Notes: generated from the letters alone by a model not told the origin. 64,000 bases of DNA from Vibrio pomeroyi (GCF_024347595.1 NZ_AP025507.1:1240001-1304000), one strand, 5' to 3'. Shown: positions 33,360 to 42,799, numbered from the stretch's first letter. Made by a program: numbers and translations.

Positions 33360-34385
33360 TTAGACCGCCTCTTTACGGTATTGGCGTGGCGAGCTTCCAC
33401 TCCACTTACGGAAGGCATGACGAAAGTTCGCGCTATCTGAAAATCCCACACGCTCAGAGATCTCCTCAATGCTCATTTTGGTCGAAGACAGGTAGTGTCG
33501 AGACAGATGAAAGCGGACATGGTCGAGTATCTTCTGATAGCTGGTATCGGCAGCTTTAAGGTGTCTACGCAGTGTGCGAGAAGACATCCCCAGTTCTGAC
33601 GAGATCGACTCTATTGATGGGTAACTTCCTGGCCTCTCAAGCAGCATTTGCGAGACCTTTTCTTTAAGGCTGGTGGACGCACTGACTTTTGCCAACATGT
33701 CATCACATGATTTAAGACACATCTGTAACGTGATGGTATTGGCCGTAGGAAGAGGCGAGTACAAGCTAGTTGCATCAAACTGCCATTCAAGGCGGTCACT
33801 ATTAAATTCAACAGGACAACGGAAAATCTCGGTATAGAGGTCACCGTATTCTGGCTTCGGATAAGGGAAGCGGATCACTTGGGATGGAAAGGGTTGTTGC
33901 AGGACTTCTTCACACAGGCTTTGAATTGCCACGAACCAATACTCGCAACAAAACGGCAGCAGAGAGTCCAAGTCGATCAGCTGTTCCGCTCTAAAGTACC
34001 CAACGTTATCCTCTACCGACATGGTTTTTCTCAGCACCGGGCCGGCAAGTTGGAGATATTTAAATCCAATTAGCAAAGCATCTAACAGCGTTTCGCTACT
34101 GAACACCGCATAACCCAAGACACCAAAGTCGCTAAACCGAGCTTGTTGGCCAACTCTTAACCCTAAACCGTCTTCATCAGTATTCGCCAGTGCATTGCTA
34201 AACACCGCCAACTTTTGTGCCAACGTAATGTGCGTGTCTGGTGTATTGAGCTGAAGGTCATCAATGTTACTGCCTTCCAGCAAGGCTTCGATACTGAGAG
34301 CTGGTGACATGTAACGATGCAGTAGTTGAAGATCAAGAATACCGAATGCTTGCATATCGGGTTCGTAGACTGCGGTGTATTCCAT
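33360..34385 (-). CDS. AraC-family regulator with Arabinose_bd domain
   Basis: A 341-residue regulator. The N-terminal ~190 residues look like the Arabinose_bd (PF12625-type) ligand domain found in OruR/ArgR-like regulators, and the C-terminal AraC domain has ELGMSSRTLRRHL and VGFSDSANFRHAFRKWSGSSPRQYR. The frame opens at ATG 34412, but AGAGG 6 bases before ATG 34385 makes the latter the better start. It is divergent from the acyl-CoA ligase/GMC operon and probably activates it. A pair of direct repeats lies in the shared gap at 34444-34477. Confidence 0.88.
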   Translation of the reverse strand: MEYTAVYEPDMQAFGILDLQLLHRYMSPALSIEALLEGSNIDDLQLNTPDTHITLAQKLAVFSNALANTDEDGLGLRVGQQARFSDFGVLGYAVFSSETLLDALLIGFKYLQLAGPVLRKTMSVEDNVGYFRAEQLIDLDSLLPFCCEYWFVAIQSLCEEVLQQPFPSQVIRFPYPKPEYGDLYTEIFRCPVEFNSDRLEWQFDATSLYSPLPTANTITLQMCLKSCDDMLAKVSASTSLKEKVSQMLLERPGSYPSIESISSELGMSSRTLRRHLKAADTSYQKILDHVRFHLSRHYLSSTKMSIEEISERVGFSDSANFRHAFRKWSGSSPRQYRKEAV

Positions 34386-34443
34386 AGGATGCCTCTTGTT
34401 GAATATCGTCATCTTAACCGAACTTTTAACATTTACGCCTGTT

Positions 34444-34477
34444 GCTTGTTCTCACTTTCCTAAGCTTGTTCAGACTT
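34444..34477. promoter_or_regulatory. Direct repeats, candidate AraC operator
   Basis: GCTTGTTCTCACTT (34444-34457) and GCTTGTTCAGACTT (34464-34477) agree at 12 of 14 bases and are spaced 20 bases start to start, about two helical turns, as AraC-type proteins prefer. They lie 59 bases from the regulator start and about 280 from the ligase start. The rest of the gap (to 34754) is AT-rich leader in which I see no gene. Confidence 0.5.
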
Positions 34478-34754
34478 TTGCTTGATGTGTGCAAGGTTTT
34501 ACTTGGCTTGATAGAGCTATGTCCGAATATCACCGGTTTTTGTCTTTTTGAAACCTGTTCGATATGTTATCAAAATGTTGTAATTTGATGAGTTGCACAT
34601 TGGAGCGTCTCAAACATTTTGCTCAATAACGACTTTTACCTACATGACACACCAATGTGCAGGCTCTGATAGCAACAAAGACACACTTATTACAACGATT
34701 AAAACGTCTAAGGCGAATGTGACCGATAGGTCTAGCCAAATAAGGAGATCATGG

Positions 34755-36362
34755 ATGCACAATCTTGCTGTTAACTTGGAACGTAGCGCTTCGCTGTTTC
34801 CAACTAAAGCCGCTCTGCGTATGGGCACGGATGAAGTCAGCTTCGCTCAGTTGGAACAACTTGCTGGGAAGGTAGCTGCCAATTTAGAACGACTTGGCTT
34901 AAATAAGGGCGATAAGGTCGCGCTGTCGTGTCCCAATGTGACTTATTTCCCCATCGCTTATTACGGCATTCTAAAAGCTGGCTGTGTCGTAGTGCCTTTA
35001 AACGTGTTGTTTAAGGCCAGAGAGATCGCTTATCACCTCAATGACTCTGACGCGAAAGCTTATTTATGCTTTGAGGGCAGTGAAGAGTTACCTATTGGGC
35101 GCTATGGATTACAAGGTTTTGCGCAGGCCGATAACTGCGAACATTTCGTGTCTATGCCAATACCTAGCGGCGCAACATCCACGCTCTCAGAAAACCACGA
35201 GCAGCAAGAAACGATTGCAGATTGGCTAGCACAACCTTTGGATTTATTTGAGTCTGTAGCGTGTCATGGCGATGATACCGCGGTAATTCTGTATACCTCG
35301 GGTACCACAGGTCAGCCAAAGGGCGCTGAGCTTTCACACACCAACATGCAAACCAATGCGATGTCGTCACAGTATCTTATGAGATTGGAATACAGCGACA
35401 CGACGATGGCTACGCTTCCTCTGTTCCATAGCTTTGGCCAAACCGTCATGATGAACGCGAGTGTGTTGACGGGTTCAACCATGGTCCTGATTCCGCGCTT
35501 TGAGCCATCTCTGGTGATCGATCAGATCATTAATCACAAAGTGAGTGTCTTTGCTGGCGTTCCCACTATGTATATCGCGTTGCTAAAGGCGGGAGAGGAG
35601 TCTCCCGACACTTCAGAGCAAACAAGCAAACGGTCTGAACAGGTTAAACATAGCTTGAGGCTTGGCGTGTCTGGTGGTGCTTCGATGCCACTTGAGGTCA
35701 TTCGTCAGTTTGAATCACGCTTTGAATTACCAGTATTGGAAGGATACGGGTTATCTGAAACAGCGCCAGTCGCGACTTTCAATCACATTGATGGAGATCG
35801 TCTTTCGGGCAGTGTTGGTCAACCGCTGTGTGGTCACCTTATCAAGATTACTGATGTACAAGGCAACTCGGTGGCAATGGGAGAATTGGGCGAAGTGTGC
35901 ATTAAGAGCCCAAGTGTCATGAAAGGTTACTATCAACGACCGGAAGCGACGGCAGAAGCGATCCGAGATGGTTGGTTTTTAACGGGTGATATCGGACGCG
36001 TTGATGAGCAAGGTAACTTGTTCATTGTTGATCGTGTGAAAGACATGATCATCCGCGGTGGTTACAACGTTTATCCACGAGAAATAGAAGAAGTATTGAT
36101 GTGTCACCCTGATGTAGAAATGGTGGCGGTAGTGGGTGAACATCATGAGCAGCTAGGTGAAGAGATTCATGCGCATGTGGTGCTTCACGAGCATACCCAA
36201 TGTGATAGCAAAGCCTTGATGACTTGGTGTCGTGAGCAACTAGCCGATTACAAATACCCTCGTAAAGTATTCATTCGTAGTGCATTACCCATGACGGCAA
36301 CAGGTAAAATATTGAAGCGAGAGTTGCACCCTCTAGAAGTCGCGGAGGCAATCAATGGATAA
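34755..36362 (+). CDS. Acyl-CoA ligase (AMP-binding), AlkK/FadD-like
   Basis: A 535-residue adenylate-forming enzyme that activates a carboxylic acid, probably a fatty acid, with ATP and CoA. The phosphate loop YTSGTTGQPKG lies at about residues 180-190, followed by YGLSET and the hinge/catalytic region GWFLTGDIGRVD, with Lys in MTATGKILKREL near the end. The frame extends to 34593, but AAGGAGA 6 bases before ATG 34755 and the family start fix this one. It overlaps the GMC gene by eight bases. Chain length preference is unknown. Confidence 0.92.
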   Translation: MHNLAVNLERSASLFPTKAALRMGTDEVSFAQLEQLAGKVAANLERLGLNKGDKVALSCPNVTYFPIAYYGILKAGCVVVPLNVLFKAREIAYHLNDSDAKAYLCFEGSEELPIGRYGLQGFAQADNCEHFVSMPIPSGATSTLSENHEQQETIADWLAQPLDLFESVACHGDDTAVILYTSGTTGQPKGAELSHTNMQTNAMSSQYLMRLEYSDTTMATLPLFHSFGQTVMMNASVLTGSTMVLIPRFEPSLVIDQIINHKVSVFAGVPTMYIALLKAGEESPDTSEQTSKRSEQVKHSLRLGVSGGASMPLEVIRQFESRFELPVLEGYGLSETAPVATFNHIDGDRLSGSVGQPLCGHLIKITDVQGNSVAMGELGEVCIKSPSVMKGYYQRPEATAEAIRDGWFLTGDIGRVDEQGNLFIVDRVKDMIIRGGYNVYPREIEEVLMCHPDVEMVAVVGEHHEQLGEEIHAHVVLHEHTQCDSKALMTWCREQLADYKYPRKVFIRSALPMTATGKILKRELHPLEVAEAING

Positions 36363-38022
36363 CTATGACTTTATTATCGTGGGCGGTGGCTCCGCTGGTT
36401 GTGTGATGGCTTCTCGGCTGTCTGAAGATCCAAATACGACCGTTTGTTTATTGGAGGCTGGTGGCAAAGACATGAGCCCATTTATCCATACTCCAGTGGG
36501 TGTTGTGGCGATGATGCCAACCAAGCTCAACAACTGGGCTTTCGAGACCGTTGAACAGCCGGGTTTAAATGGTCGTAAAGGCTACCAACCGAGAGGTAAG
36601 ACACTCGGTGGCTCTAGCTCTATCAATGCCATGATGTACGCCCGTGGGCATCGCTATGACTACGACACTTGGGAAAGCTTAGGTAATGTTGGCTGGAACT
36701 ATGAATCGTGTCTGCCTTACTTTAAGAAAGCAGAGAATAACGAAGTCCATCAAGATGAGTACCATGGCCAAGGCGGTCCATTGAATGTGGCGAACCTTAG
36801 GTCGCCAAGCCCAATGTTGGAACGCTATTTAACTGCGTGTGAGTCGATAGGTGTGCCTCGCAATGAAGACATCAACGGTGCCGCTCAGTTTGGTGCAATG
36901 CCGACGCAGGTGACTCAGCTGAATGGTGAACGATGTAGCGCTGCTAAGGCTTACTTGACGCCAAACTTGTCACGACCCAATCTTACTGTGGTAACTAAAG
37001 CAACCACACATAAGGTTTTGTTTGAAGGTAAGAAAGCGGTCGGTGTTGAATACGGCTCGAATGGCAAACGTTATCAGATCCGATGCAACAAGGAAGTCAT
37101 TTTGTCTGCAGGTGCTTTTGGCTCTCCTCAGTTGCTGTTGCTATCGGGCGTTGGCGCTAAAGATGAGTTGGCGGTTCATGGCATAGAGCAAGTTCACGAG
37201 TTACCGGGAGTGGGTAAGAGCCTGCAAGATCATATCGACTTAGTTCACTCATATAAGTGCAGCGAAAAGCGCGAAACTTTTGGTATCTCGCTGCAAATGG
37301 CATCTGAAATGACCAAAGCTTTACCGCTATGGCATAAAGAACGCCGTGGCAAGATGAGCAGTAACTTTGCAGAGGGAATCGGTTTTCTTTGTTCCGATGA
37401 TCATATCGCTGTGCCGGATTTAGAGTTTGTATTTGTGGTCGCAGTAGTCGATGACCATGCGAGAAAAATCCATACCAGTCATGGGTTTACCTCACATGTC
37501 ACCTTACTTAGACCTAAGAGCCATGGCACCGTAACACTGAATAGCGCCGATCCATACGATCCGCCAAAGATCGATCCTGCGTTTTTTAGTCACCCTGAAG
37601 ATATGGAGATCATGATTAAAGGATGGAAGAAGCAGTATCAAATGCTAGAGAGTGAAGCGTTCGATGATATTCGTGGTAATGCTTTTTATCCTGTCGATGC
37701 TAGTGATGACAAGGCTATCGAACAAGACATCCGTAACCGCGCTGATACCCAATATCACCCTGTTGGAACCTGTAAAATGGGAACTAGTGGTGATTCATTA
37801 GCCGTGGTGGACAAAGATTTGAAAGTTTATGGATTGGATAATTTAAGAGTCATTGATGCGTCGGTTATGCCGACATTAGTCGGGGCCAATACTAATGCGC
37901 CAACCATAATGATTGCTGAGAAAGTCGCTGATCAGATTAAAGAGCAATATAGCTTGGATAAGAAAGACAGTGTAAACAAGGAAGGCGCGAATGAGAGCGC
38001 AGAACATGAAATGACTGGTTAG
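36355..38022 (+). CDS. GMC-family FAD alcohol dehydrogenase (AlkJ/BetA-like)
   Basis: A 555-residue flavoprotein of the glucose-methanol-choline family. FAD-binding GGGSAG lies at residues 10-15, GMC signature 1 around GKTLGGSSSINAMMYARGH, signature 2 around GAFGSPQLLLLSGVG, and the catalytic His in DTQYHPVGTCKMG. Relatives oxidise choline or medium-chain alcohols. Pairing with an acyl-CoA ligase points to an alcohol-to-acyl-CoA route, as in AlkJ-AlkK, rather than betaine synthesis. No aldehyde dehydrogenase is adjacent, so that step must come from elsewhere. The C-terminal ~25 residues are a polar Lys/Glu-rich tail. Confidence 0.9.
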   Translation: MDNYDFIIVGGGSAGCVMASRLSEDPNTTVCLLEAGGKDMSPFIHTPVGVVAMMPTKLNNWAFETVEQPGLNGRKGYQPRGKTLGGSSSINAMMYARGHRYDYDTWESLGNVGWNYESCLPYFKKAENNEVHQDEYHGQGGPLNVANLRSPSPMLERYLTACESIGVPRNEDINGAAQFGAMPTQVTQLNGERCSAAKAYLTPNLSRPNLTVVTKATTHKVLFEGKKAVGVEYGSNGKRYQIRCNKEVILSAGAFGSPQLLLLSGVGAKDELAVHGIEQVHELPGVGKSLQDHIDLVHSYKCSEKRETFGISLQMASEMTKALPLWHKERRGKMSSNFAEGIGFLCSDDHIAVPDLEFVFVVAVVDDHARKIHTSHGFTSHVTLLRPKSHGTVTLNSADPYDPPKIDPAFFSHPEDMEIMIKGWKKQYQMLESEAFDDIRGNAFYPVDASDDKAIEQDIRNRADTQYHPVGTCKMGTSGDSLAVVDKDLKVYGLDNLRVIDASVMPTLVGANTNAPTIMIAEKVADQIKEQYSLDKKDSVNKEGANESAEHEMTG

Positions 38023-38054
38023 AAGCACAGGTTAGAAATAACAGGCGGATTTAC

Positions 38055-38099
38055 AATAGGTTAGGGAGCCTTATCCATTAAGGGTCCTTAACCTATTTT
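38055..38099. terminator. Terminator after GMC gene
   Basis: AATAGGTTA pairs with TAACCTATT, continued by an imperfect inner stem, with T and A flanks. It lies between the GMC gene and the converging trxC gene. Confidence 0.8.
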
Positions 38100-38131
38100 G
38101 TTTGTTGGTTACTGAAAGAATCGAAACAAAC

Positions 38132-38566
38132 TTACTTAGTTAGAGCTTGATTAAGCCATTGATCAAATTGACCTTTTGGTAACGCACCGTTGATCGTGTC
38201 GACACGTTTACCGTCTTTAAATACCATCACAGTAGGAATGCTCCTGATTTGGTACATTGCGGCAAGTTGCTGCTGAGCTTCAGTATCAATTTTAACGAAT
38301 CGAACATCTCCAGAACGCTCTTTTGCAACGTCACTAAACACAGGGGCGAAGCCCACGCATGGGTTACACCATGTTGCCCAGAAATCGACAACCACAGGCT
38401 GTGAACTGTTCAAAATAGATTGGAAATTCAATGACGTGCCTTCGATTGGCGCGCCATCTAGTAATGCGTTTTTGCATTTACCACAAGTTGGGCTTTCTGA
38501 AATTCGTTCTGAAGGAACTCGGTTTACGCCACCGCAAGAAGGGCAACGTGTGTTGAATGTAGACAT
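38132..38566 (-). CDS. trxC: Thioredoxin 2
   Basis: A 144-residue cytoplasmic thioredoxin with the N-terminal zinc-binding module of TrxC (cysteines 8, 11, 28 and 31) and a thioredoxin fold. The active site reads WCNPC (C67, C70), where E. coli TrxC and most thioredoxins have WCGPC. The cis-proline is in RSIPTVM. It reduces disulphides with thioredoxin reductase, often under oxidative stress. It is divergent from the fabH-like gene; the same pairing is known in V. cholerae. Confidence 0.95.
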   Translation of the reverse strand: MSTFNTRCPSCGGVNRVPSERISESPTCGKCKNALLDGAPIEGTSLNFQSILNSSQPVVVDFWATWCNPCVGFAPVFSDVAKERSGDVRFVKIDTEAQQQLAAMYQIRSIPTVMVFKDGKRVDTINGALPKGQFDQWLNQALTK

Positions 38567-38688
38567 AACTTTCTCTTTTTATTGCAACTCCGTGTCTAAC
38601 GCGATTTACGAATCACGCACGGAACGCTTATACTGTTTAAAACAAGAATACGATACTTAAATAAAAACAAACAATAAACAGGTAAATG

Positions 38689-39786
38689 ATGACAAAATTT
38701 TACGCCGAGATTACTGGCTGGGGAAAGTGTCTGCCACCAGCCGTGCTGTCCAATGATGATTTAAGCACTTTCATTGATACGTCTGACGAGTGGATTCGTA
38801 CTCGAACTGGTATCGAAAACCGTCGTATCAGTCATGTAAATACCTCTGAGCTAGCGACTGTTGCTGCTCAACACGCAATGGCGTGTGCTGGCCTTACTGC
38901 CGAAGATATCGACCTCGTGATCATCGCAACGTGCAGTCCTGACTCTCTTATTCCAAATACTGCGTCTAAAGTTCAACAGAACTTAGGCATCAAGAGCGCA
39001 GCGGCTTTTGACCTTAATGCAGCATGTACTGGCTTCATTTACGGTGTTGAAACCGCGACTCGATTGATTCAAGCGGGCAACTACCGCAATGCGATCGTTG
39101 TGGGCGCAGAACGTCTTTCATTCTTCATTGACTGGACCAAGCGTGATACTGCGGTTCTATTCGGTGACGGCGCTGGCGCTGTGGTTCTATCTCGCACTGA
39201 AGAGCAAGTTGGCCTGCAAGAAGCGCAGATCGGTTGTGACGCCGAAGGCCGCGATATTCTAGCAGTACCAAAGTTCGGTACTTCTATGGATCGCTTCGCT
39301 GCTGACAACGGTTACTGGGACTTTGATTTCGTAGGTAAAGAGATCTTCAAACGTGCGGTTAAAGGCATGGGTGCGGCAGCACATACTGTATTGAGCCGTA
39401 CAGGTATCTCAACAGACAACATCGATGTTGTGATTCCTCACCAAGCAAATATCCGAATTATTCAAACTCTGTGTGATATGGCGGGCATTGAACGTGAGAA
39501 AGCGTTCGTGAACATTCAAAACTACGGCAACACGTCGGCTGCGACTGTGCCAATTGCTTTATGTGAATCGTTAGAGCAAGGCTTTGTTAAACCTAACTCA
39601 AACATCCTTGTAGCGGCATTCGGTGCCGGTTTAACTTGGGGTGCTGGTCATATTAAATGGGGTAGCCGTGTTGAACCACTAGGTCAATCGGATGCTAAGC
39701 TACCAGAAGCGGATAAGTCGGCTTTAGATCTTTTAGAAAGAGCCATTTTACACTGTAAAACGCGTCCTAATTCTGAGAACGAGTAG
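38689..39786 (+). CDS. Beta-ketoacyl-ACP synthase III, second FabH type
   Basis: A 365-residue KAS III that condenses acetyl-CoA or another acyl-CoA with malonyl-ACP to start fatty acid synthesis. The catalytic triad is visible: C113 (NAACTGF), H251 (IPHQANIRI) and N281 ([10 protein letters not shown]), against E. coli 112/244/274. It is about 45 residues longer than FabH, with part of the excess at the C terminus. ATG ATG at 38686/38689: AGG is 6 bases before the second, so I use it. It stands away from a fab cluster, as the Vibrio FabH2 does. The acetyltransferase gene follows by four bases. Confidence 0.92.
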   Translation: MTKFYAEITGWGKCLPPAVLSNDDLSTFIDTSDEWIRTRTGIENRRISHVNTSELATVAAQHAMACAGLTAEDIDLVIIATCSPDSLIPNTASKVQQNLGIKSAAAFDLNAACTGFIYGVETATRLIQAGNYRNAIVVGAERLSFFIDWTKRDTAVLFGDGAGAVVLSRTEEQVGLQEAQIGCDAEGRDILAVPKFGTSMDRFAADNGYWDFDFVGKEIFKRAVKGMGAAAHTVLSRTGISTDNIDVVIPHQANIRIIQTLCDMAGIEREKAFVNIQNYGNTSAATVPIALCESLEQGFVKPNSNILVAAFGAGLTWGAGHIKWGSRVEPLGQSDAKLPEADKSALDLLERAILHCKTRPNSENE

Positions 39787-39790
39787 CAGC

Positions 39791-40273
39791 ATGGTGCAAG
39801 TTCGTTTTATGACAGAAGCTGACCTTGATGGGGCGGCTTTAGTTCACCAAGCTACTTTTGTTCGACAGCAAAGTTCAAAAGATTGGTTACAATGTAACTT
39901 AAATGCAGCGCCACGCTTTCTTAACTTCGTTGCCGAAAACGAAGGCGAGATTGTCGGCTACATTATTTGGGTGCAAAAGAGTGGGTTTAGACCTGAAGCT
40001 GTTTTGGAACTAGAGCAACTTGCTGTGTTACCGAGCGCGCAGGGGCAAGGATTGGGTAAAAAACTGATTCTAGACTCTTTGCCGCAAGTGAAGCAGAAGC
40101 TAGCAGAGCAAGGCTCGACACTAAAACATGTATTAGTGACCACCAGAGCAGACAACTTTGCACAAAAGCTTTATCAATCGACGTTGGGTGCAGAAGTCGA
40201 AACCACGATTTCAAACCTGTATTCTGCGGATGAAGTGCTTATGATAGCTCGCAATGTCGGTGAGCGAATCTGA
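39791..40273 (+). CDS. GNAT acetyltransferase
   Basis: A 160-residue acetyltransferase. Motif A is LEQLAVLPSAQGQGLGKKLI, with the Q/RxxGxG acetyl-CoA loop. The C-terminal motif is RADNFAQKLYQSTLGAEVE. Substrate unknown. It starts four bases after the KAS III stop, so the two are co-transcribed; a small hairpin with TTTT follows at 40331. Confidence 0.87.
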   Translation: MVQVRFMTEADLDGAALVHQATFVRQQSSKDWLQCNLNAAPRFLNFVAENEGEIVGYIIWVQKSGFRPEAVLELEQLAVLPSAQGQGLGKKLILDSLPQVKQKLAEQGSTLKHVLVTTRADNFAQKLYQSTLGAEVETTISNLYSADEVLMIARNVGERI

Positions 40274-40330
40274 TCGTTGAGTTTTAAAACTAATTATAAT
40301 CAGCGGTATAAATCGATTTACGTTTAAATA

Positions 40331-40351
40331 GGGACTTCTACAGTCCCTTTT
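40331..40351 (+). terminator. Small terminator hairpin
   Basis: GGGACT and AGTCCC form a 6-base stem around TCTAC, followed by TTTT. It separates the KAS III/acetyltransferase unit from the glycosyltransferase gene. Confidence 0.75.
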
Positions 40352-40371
40352 GTTATTTCTTAGGAAGTGTT

Positions 40372-41604
40372 TTGAAGAAAGTTTTAGCAATTGGCTACGT
40401 TTGGCCAGAACCAAATTCATCGGCGGCTGGCAGCCATATGATGTCTCTATTACGTCTATTTAAGAGACAAGGTTGGTCTGTTGAGTTCGCAACGCCAGCT
40501 CAAGAAACCGAGCACATGATTGATCTCTCTGAAGAGGGCATCACAAGCCAATCTATTCAGCTAAATTGCGATAGCTTTGACCAGTACATCGAAGAGCTGC
40601 AGCCAGATGTCGTGATGTTTGACCGTTTTATGATGGAAGAGCAGTTCGGTTGGCGTGTTGAGAAGGTATGTCCGAATTCCTTTAAGCTACTGGATACTGA
40701 GGATTTACAGTTCCTACGTAATGCTCGACATGAAGCTGTTAAGAAAGAGACAGAGTTAACGAAAGAGCACCTGTACAGTGACTTAGCGAAACGTGAAATT
40801 GCTGCGATTCTGCGATGTGATCTTTCGTTGATCATCTCAAGCTACGAGATGGAACTGCTGCAATCTGAATTCAATATTGATCCAAAGTTACTTCATCATC
40901 TTCCGTTCATGGTTGATCTCAATACGTTACCTAAAAGCACGAAAAGCTTTGAAGAACGTAAGAATTTCATGACGATAGGTAACTTTAGACATGCGCCTAA
41001 CTGGGATGCAGTGCTTCAGTTACAGAAGATTTGGCCGAAGATTCGTAAGCAGTTACCTGACACTGAACTTCATATTTACGGATCTTACCCGCCGCCGAAA
41101 GCAACGGCTTTGCATAACCCTAAAACCGGTTTCCATATCAAAGGTTGGGCGAAAGACGCTCAAGAAGTAATGGAACAGGCGCGTGTTTGTGTTGCGCCAT
41201 TACGTTTTGGTGCTGGCATTAAAGGTAAGTTGCTTGATGCGATGAAGCTGCAAACTCCGAATGTAACCAGCGAGATCGGCAGTGAAGGCATGCTACCGCA
41301 AGGCGAACTACAATGGCCTGGCGCGGTGGCAGATGATATTGATGAGTTTGTTGAACAAGCTGTTGCTCTCTATAAAGATGAAGAGAGTTGGCTTAAGGCT
41401 CAAAGCCAATGTCACTCAATCCTTGAAGCACACTATGAACAGAATCAACTGGGCGACAAATTGATCGAGCGATTGATTGCGCTAGAGTCTGAGCTTAAAT
41501 CTCATCGATTGGATAACTTCTTTGGCTCGATGCTTAAGCACCACAGCATGGCGAGTACCAAGTACATGTCGCAGTGGATAGCTGAAAAGAACAAGACTAA
41601 GTAG
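40372..41604 (+). CDS. Glycosyltransferase, GT-B fold
   Basis: A 410-residue protein with a C-terminal group-1 glycosyltransferase domain: NFRHAPNWDAVLQL, ELHIYGSYPPPK, then the nucleotide-sugar part FHIKGWAKDAQEVMEQARVCVAPLRFGAGIKGKLLDAM. The N-terminal domain starts KKVLAIGYVWPEPNSSAAG. The start is TTG at 40372 with TAGGAAG just upstream; no ATG lies nearby in frame. It is not in a polysaccharide cluster, so acceptor and sugar cannot be inferred. Its own terminator follows. Confidence 0.87.
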   Translation: MKKVLAIGYVWPEPNSSAAGSHMMSLLRLFKRQGWSVEFATPAQETEHMIDLSEEGITSQSIQLNCDSFDQYIEELQPDVVMFDRFMMEEQFGWRVEKVCPNSFKLLDTEDLQFLRNARHEAVKKETELTKEHLYSDLAKREIAAILRCDLSLIISSYEMELLQSEFNIDPKLLHHLPFMVDLNTLPKSTKSFEERKNFMTIGNFRHAPNWDAVLQLQKIWPKIRKQLPDTELHIYGSYPPPKATALHNPKTGFHIKGWAKDAQEVMEQARVCVAPLRFGAGIKGKLLDAMKLQTPNVTSEIGSEGMLPQGELQWPGAVADDIDEFVEQAVALYKDEESWLKAQSQCHSILEAHYEQNQLGDKLIERLIALESELKSHRLDNFFGSMLKHHSMASTKYMSQWIAEKNKTK

Positions 41605-41641
41605 CTTACACAATACAACCAATACAACCGAATTAAATCAT

Positions 41642-41672
41642 AAGCCCTTAGGTTAAGCCTAAGGGCTTTTTT
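41642..41672 (+). terminator. Terminator of glycosyltransferase gene
   Basis: AAGCCCTTAGG and CCTAAGGGCTT form an 11-base stem with a small loop, followed by six T. Confidence 0.93.
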
Positions 41673-41744
41673 GTGGCTTTGTGCAGGCTGAGTAACAGAT
41701 CAAACACGCGTAAGGACAAGTAAGGTGATCTATATTAGCATTGA

Positions 41745-41764
41745 CTAATTTATATTTATTAGTA
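41745..41764. promoter_or_regulatory. ACTAAT/ATTAGT palindrome, candidate ArsR-type operator
   Basis: ACTAAT and ATTAGT are perfect inverted arms around eight A/T bases. It lies 56 bases before the YeeE/YedE pair. BigR/YgaV-type ArsR repressors bind similar AT-rich palindromes before such sulphur-transport genes, but no regulator gene is adjacent here. Confidence 0.5.
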
Positions 41765-41819
41765 AACTCTAATTTAAAGATTGTTATGAGTTTATGATGT
41801 TTGTTGATAGGAGAGGTCT

Positions 41820-42281
41820 GTGCTTAGTTTGATTCCTTGGGATGCGTTTTTCGGTGGCATGTTGTTAGGTGTGTCGGCCATTGTTTTAATGTTGGGCATT
41901 GGTCGAGTTGCAGGTATTAGTGGCATTGTTAGCCGTTTATTGCCAGTTGGCACCAGCAACAAAGAAAGCGAAGGCGTGGATACAGATAAAACTGACAAGC
42001 ATTGGCGTATCGCATTTATTGTTGGAATGGTCGTAAGTGGTTGGTTGTTGATTCCTGCCGGTTACCAACTCCTTCAATTGGAAGAGATGAACCTCTTGGT
42101 AGTCGTTATCGCTGGCCTGTTAGTCGGCTTTGGCACTAAAACGGCGAATGGGTGTACTAGCGGACATGGCATTGTGGGAATGGCGCGTTTGTCTAAACGC
42201 TCGATTATCGCGACGTGTGTATTTATGGGTGTAGCAATAGCAACCGTGCTTATCAAGAACCTGATGGGATTGGGGGCGTAA
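41820..42281 (+). CDS. YeeE/YedE-family sulphur transporter, first half
   Basis: A 153-residue inner-membrane protein with four or so hydrophobic segments and the YeeE/YedE motif NGCTSGHGIVGMARLS, containing the conserved Cys (C112). Relatives (PmpA-like, or YeeE) move thiosulphate or other sulphur species. The start is GTG with GGAGAGG just upstream. The following gene encodes the partner half, overlapping by TAATG. A palindrome upstream suggests control by a sulphide or redox-sensing repressor. Substrate not certain. Confidence 0.88.
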   Translation: MLSLIPWDAFFGGMLLGVSAIVLMLGIGRVAGISGIVSRLLPVGTSNKESEGVDTDKTDKHWRIAFIVGMVVSGWLLIPAGYQLLQLEEMNLLVVVIAGLLVGFGTKTANGCTSGHGIVGMARLSKRSIIATCVFMGVAIATVLIKNLMGLGA

Positions 42282-42712
42282 TGAAAAACTCTTCATTTAC
42301 TATCATTGTCGGTTTATTGGCTGGGATCTTGTTTGGCTCGGGTATGATCATCTCAGGTATGGTTGACCCGAACAAAGTACTCGGCTTCTTAGATGTGACT
42401 GGCAATTGGGATATCAGCTTGGCATTCGTCATGGGTGGTGCGCTACTGGTGTTCGCTCCGTTTTATCACCTCGTTATTAAAAAGCGCGCTAAAGCAATCA
42501 ATGGCGAGCCGTTAGATAGCCGCAACAACCCTCGAATCGACAGAAAGCTGATTCTAGGTTCAACAGCGTTTGGATTAGGTTGGGGGATTGCAGGCTTCTG
42601 CCCAGGGCCTGCGGTGACGAGTCTCAGTGGCGGTAACCCAACCGTGTGGGTGTTTATGATTAGCATGCTGGCGGGAATGTGGTTGGCTGGTCGAACGAAT
42701 AAAGCTTGCTAA
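42281..42712 (+). CDS. YeeE/YedE-family sulphur transporter, second half
   Basis: A 143-residue membrane protein (PmpB-like) matching the other half of full-length YeeE/YedE. It begins LLAGILFGSGMIISGMVDPNKV and has the second conserved Cys in AGFCPGPAV (C107). Start ATG 42281 overlaps the first half's stop. The pair together would form one transporter with two pseudo-repeats. A strong terminator follows. Confidence 0.88.
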   Translation: MKNSSFTIIVGLLAGILFGSGMIISGMVDPNKVLGFLDVTGNWDISLAFVMGGALLVFAPFYHLVIKKRAKAINGEPLDSRNNPRIDRKLILGSTAFGLGWGIAGFCPGPAVTSLSGGNPTVWVFMISMLAGMWLAGRTNKAC

Positions 42713-42758
42713 CGTTCAACCTACCGCTTATCGAGTAGGCTTGATATAAGCATTTGAG

Positions 42759-42799
42759 AGGCTGACGCGCTGGAATTTGAAAGCGCGTCAGCCTTTTTT
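42759..42799. terminator. Terminator after YeeE/YedE pair
   Basis: AGGCTGACGCGCT and AGCGCGTCAGCCT form a perfect 13-base stem with a 10-base loop and a T run. The converging endonuclease-family gene ends nearby. Confidence 0.94.
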
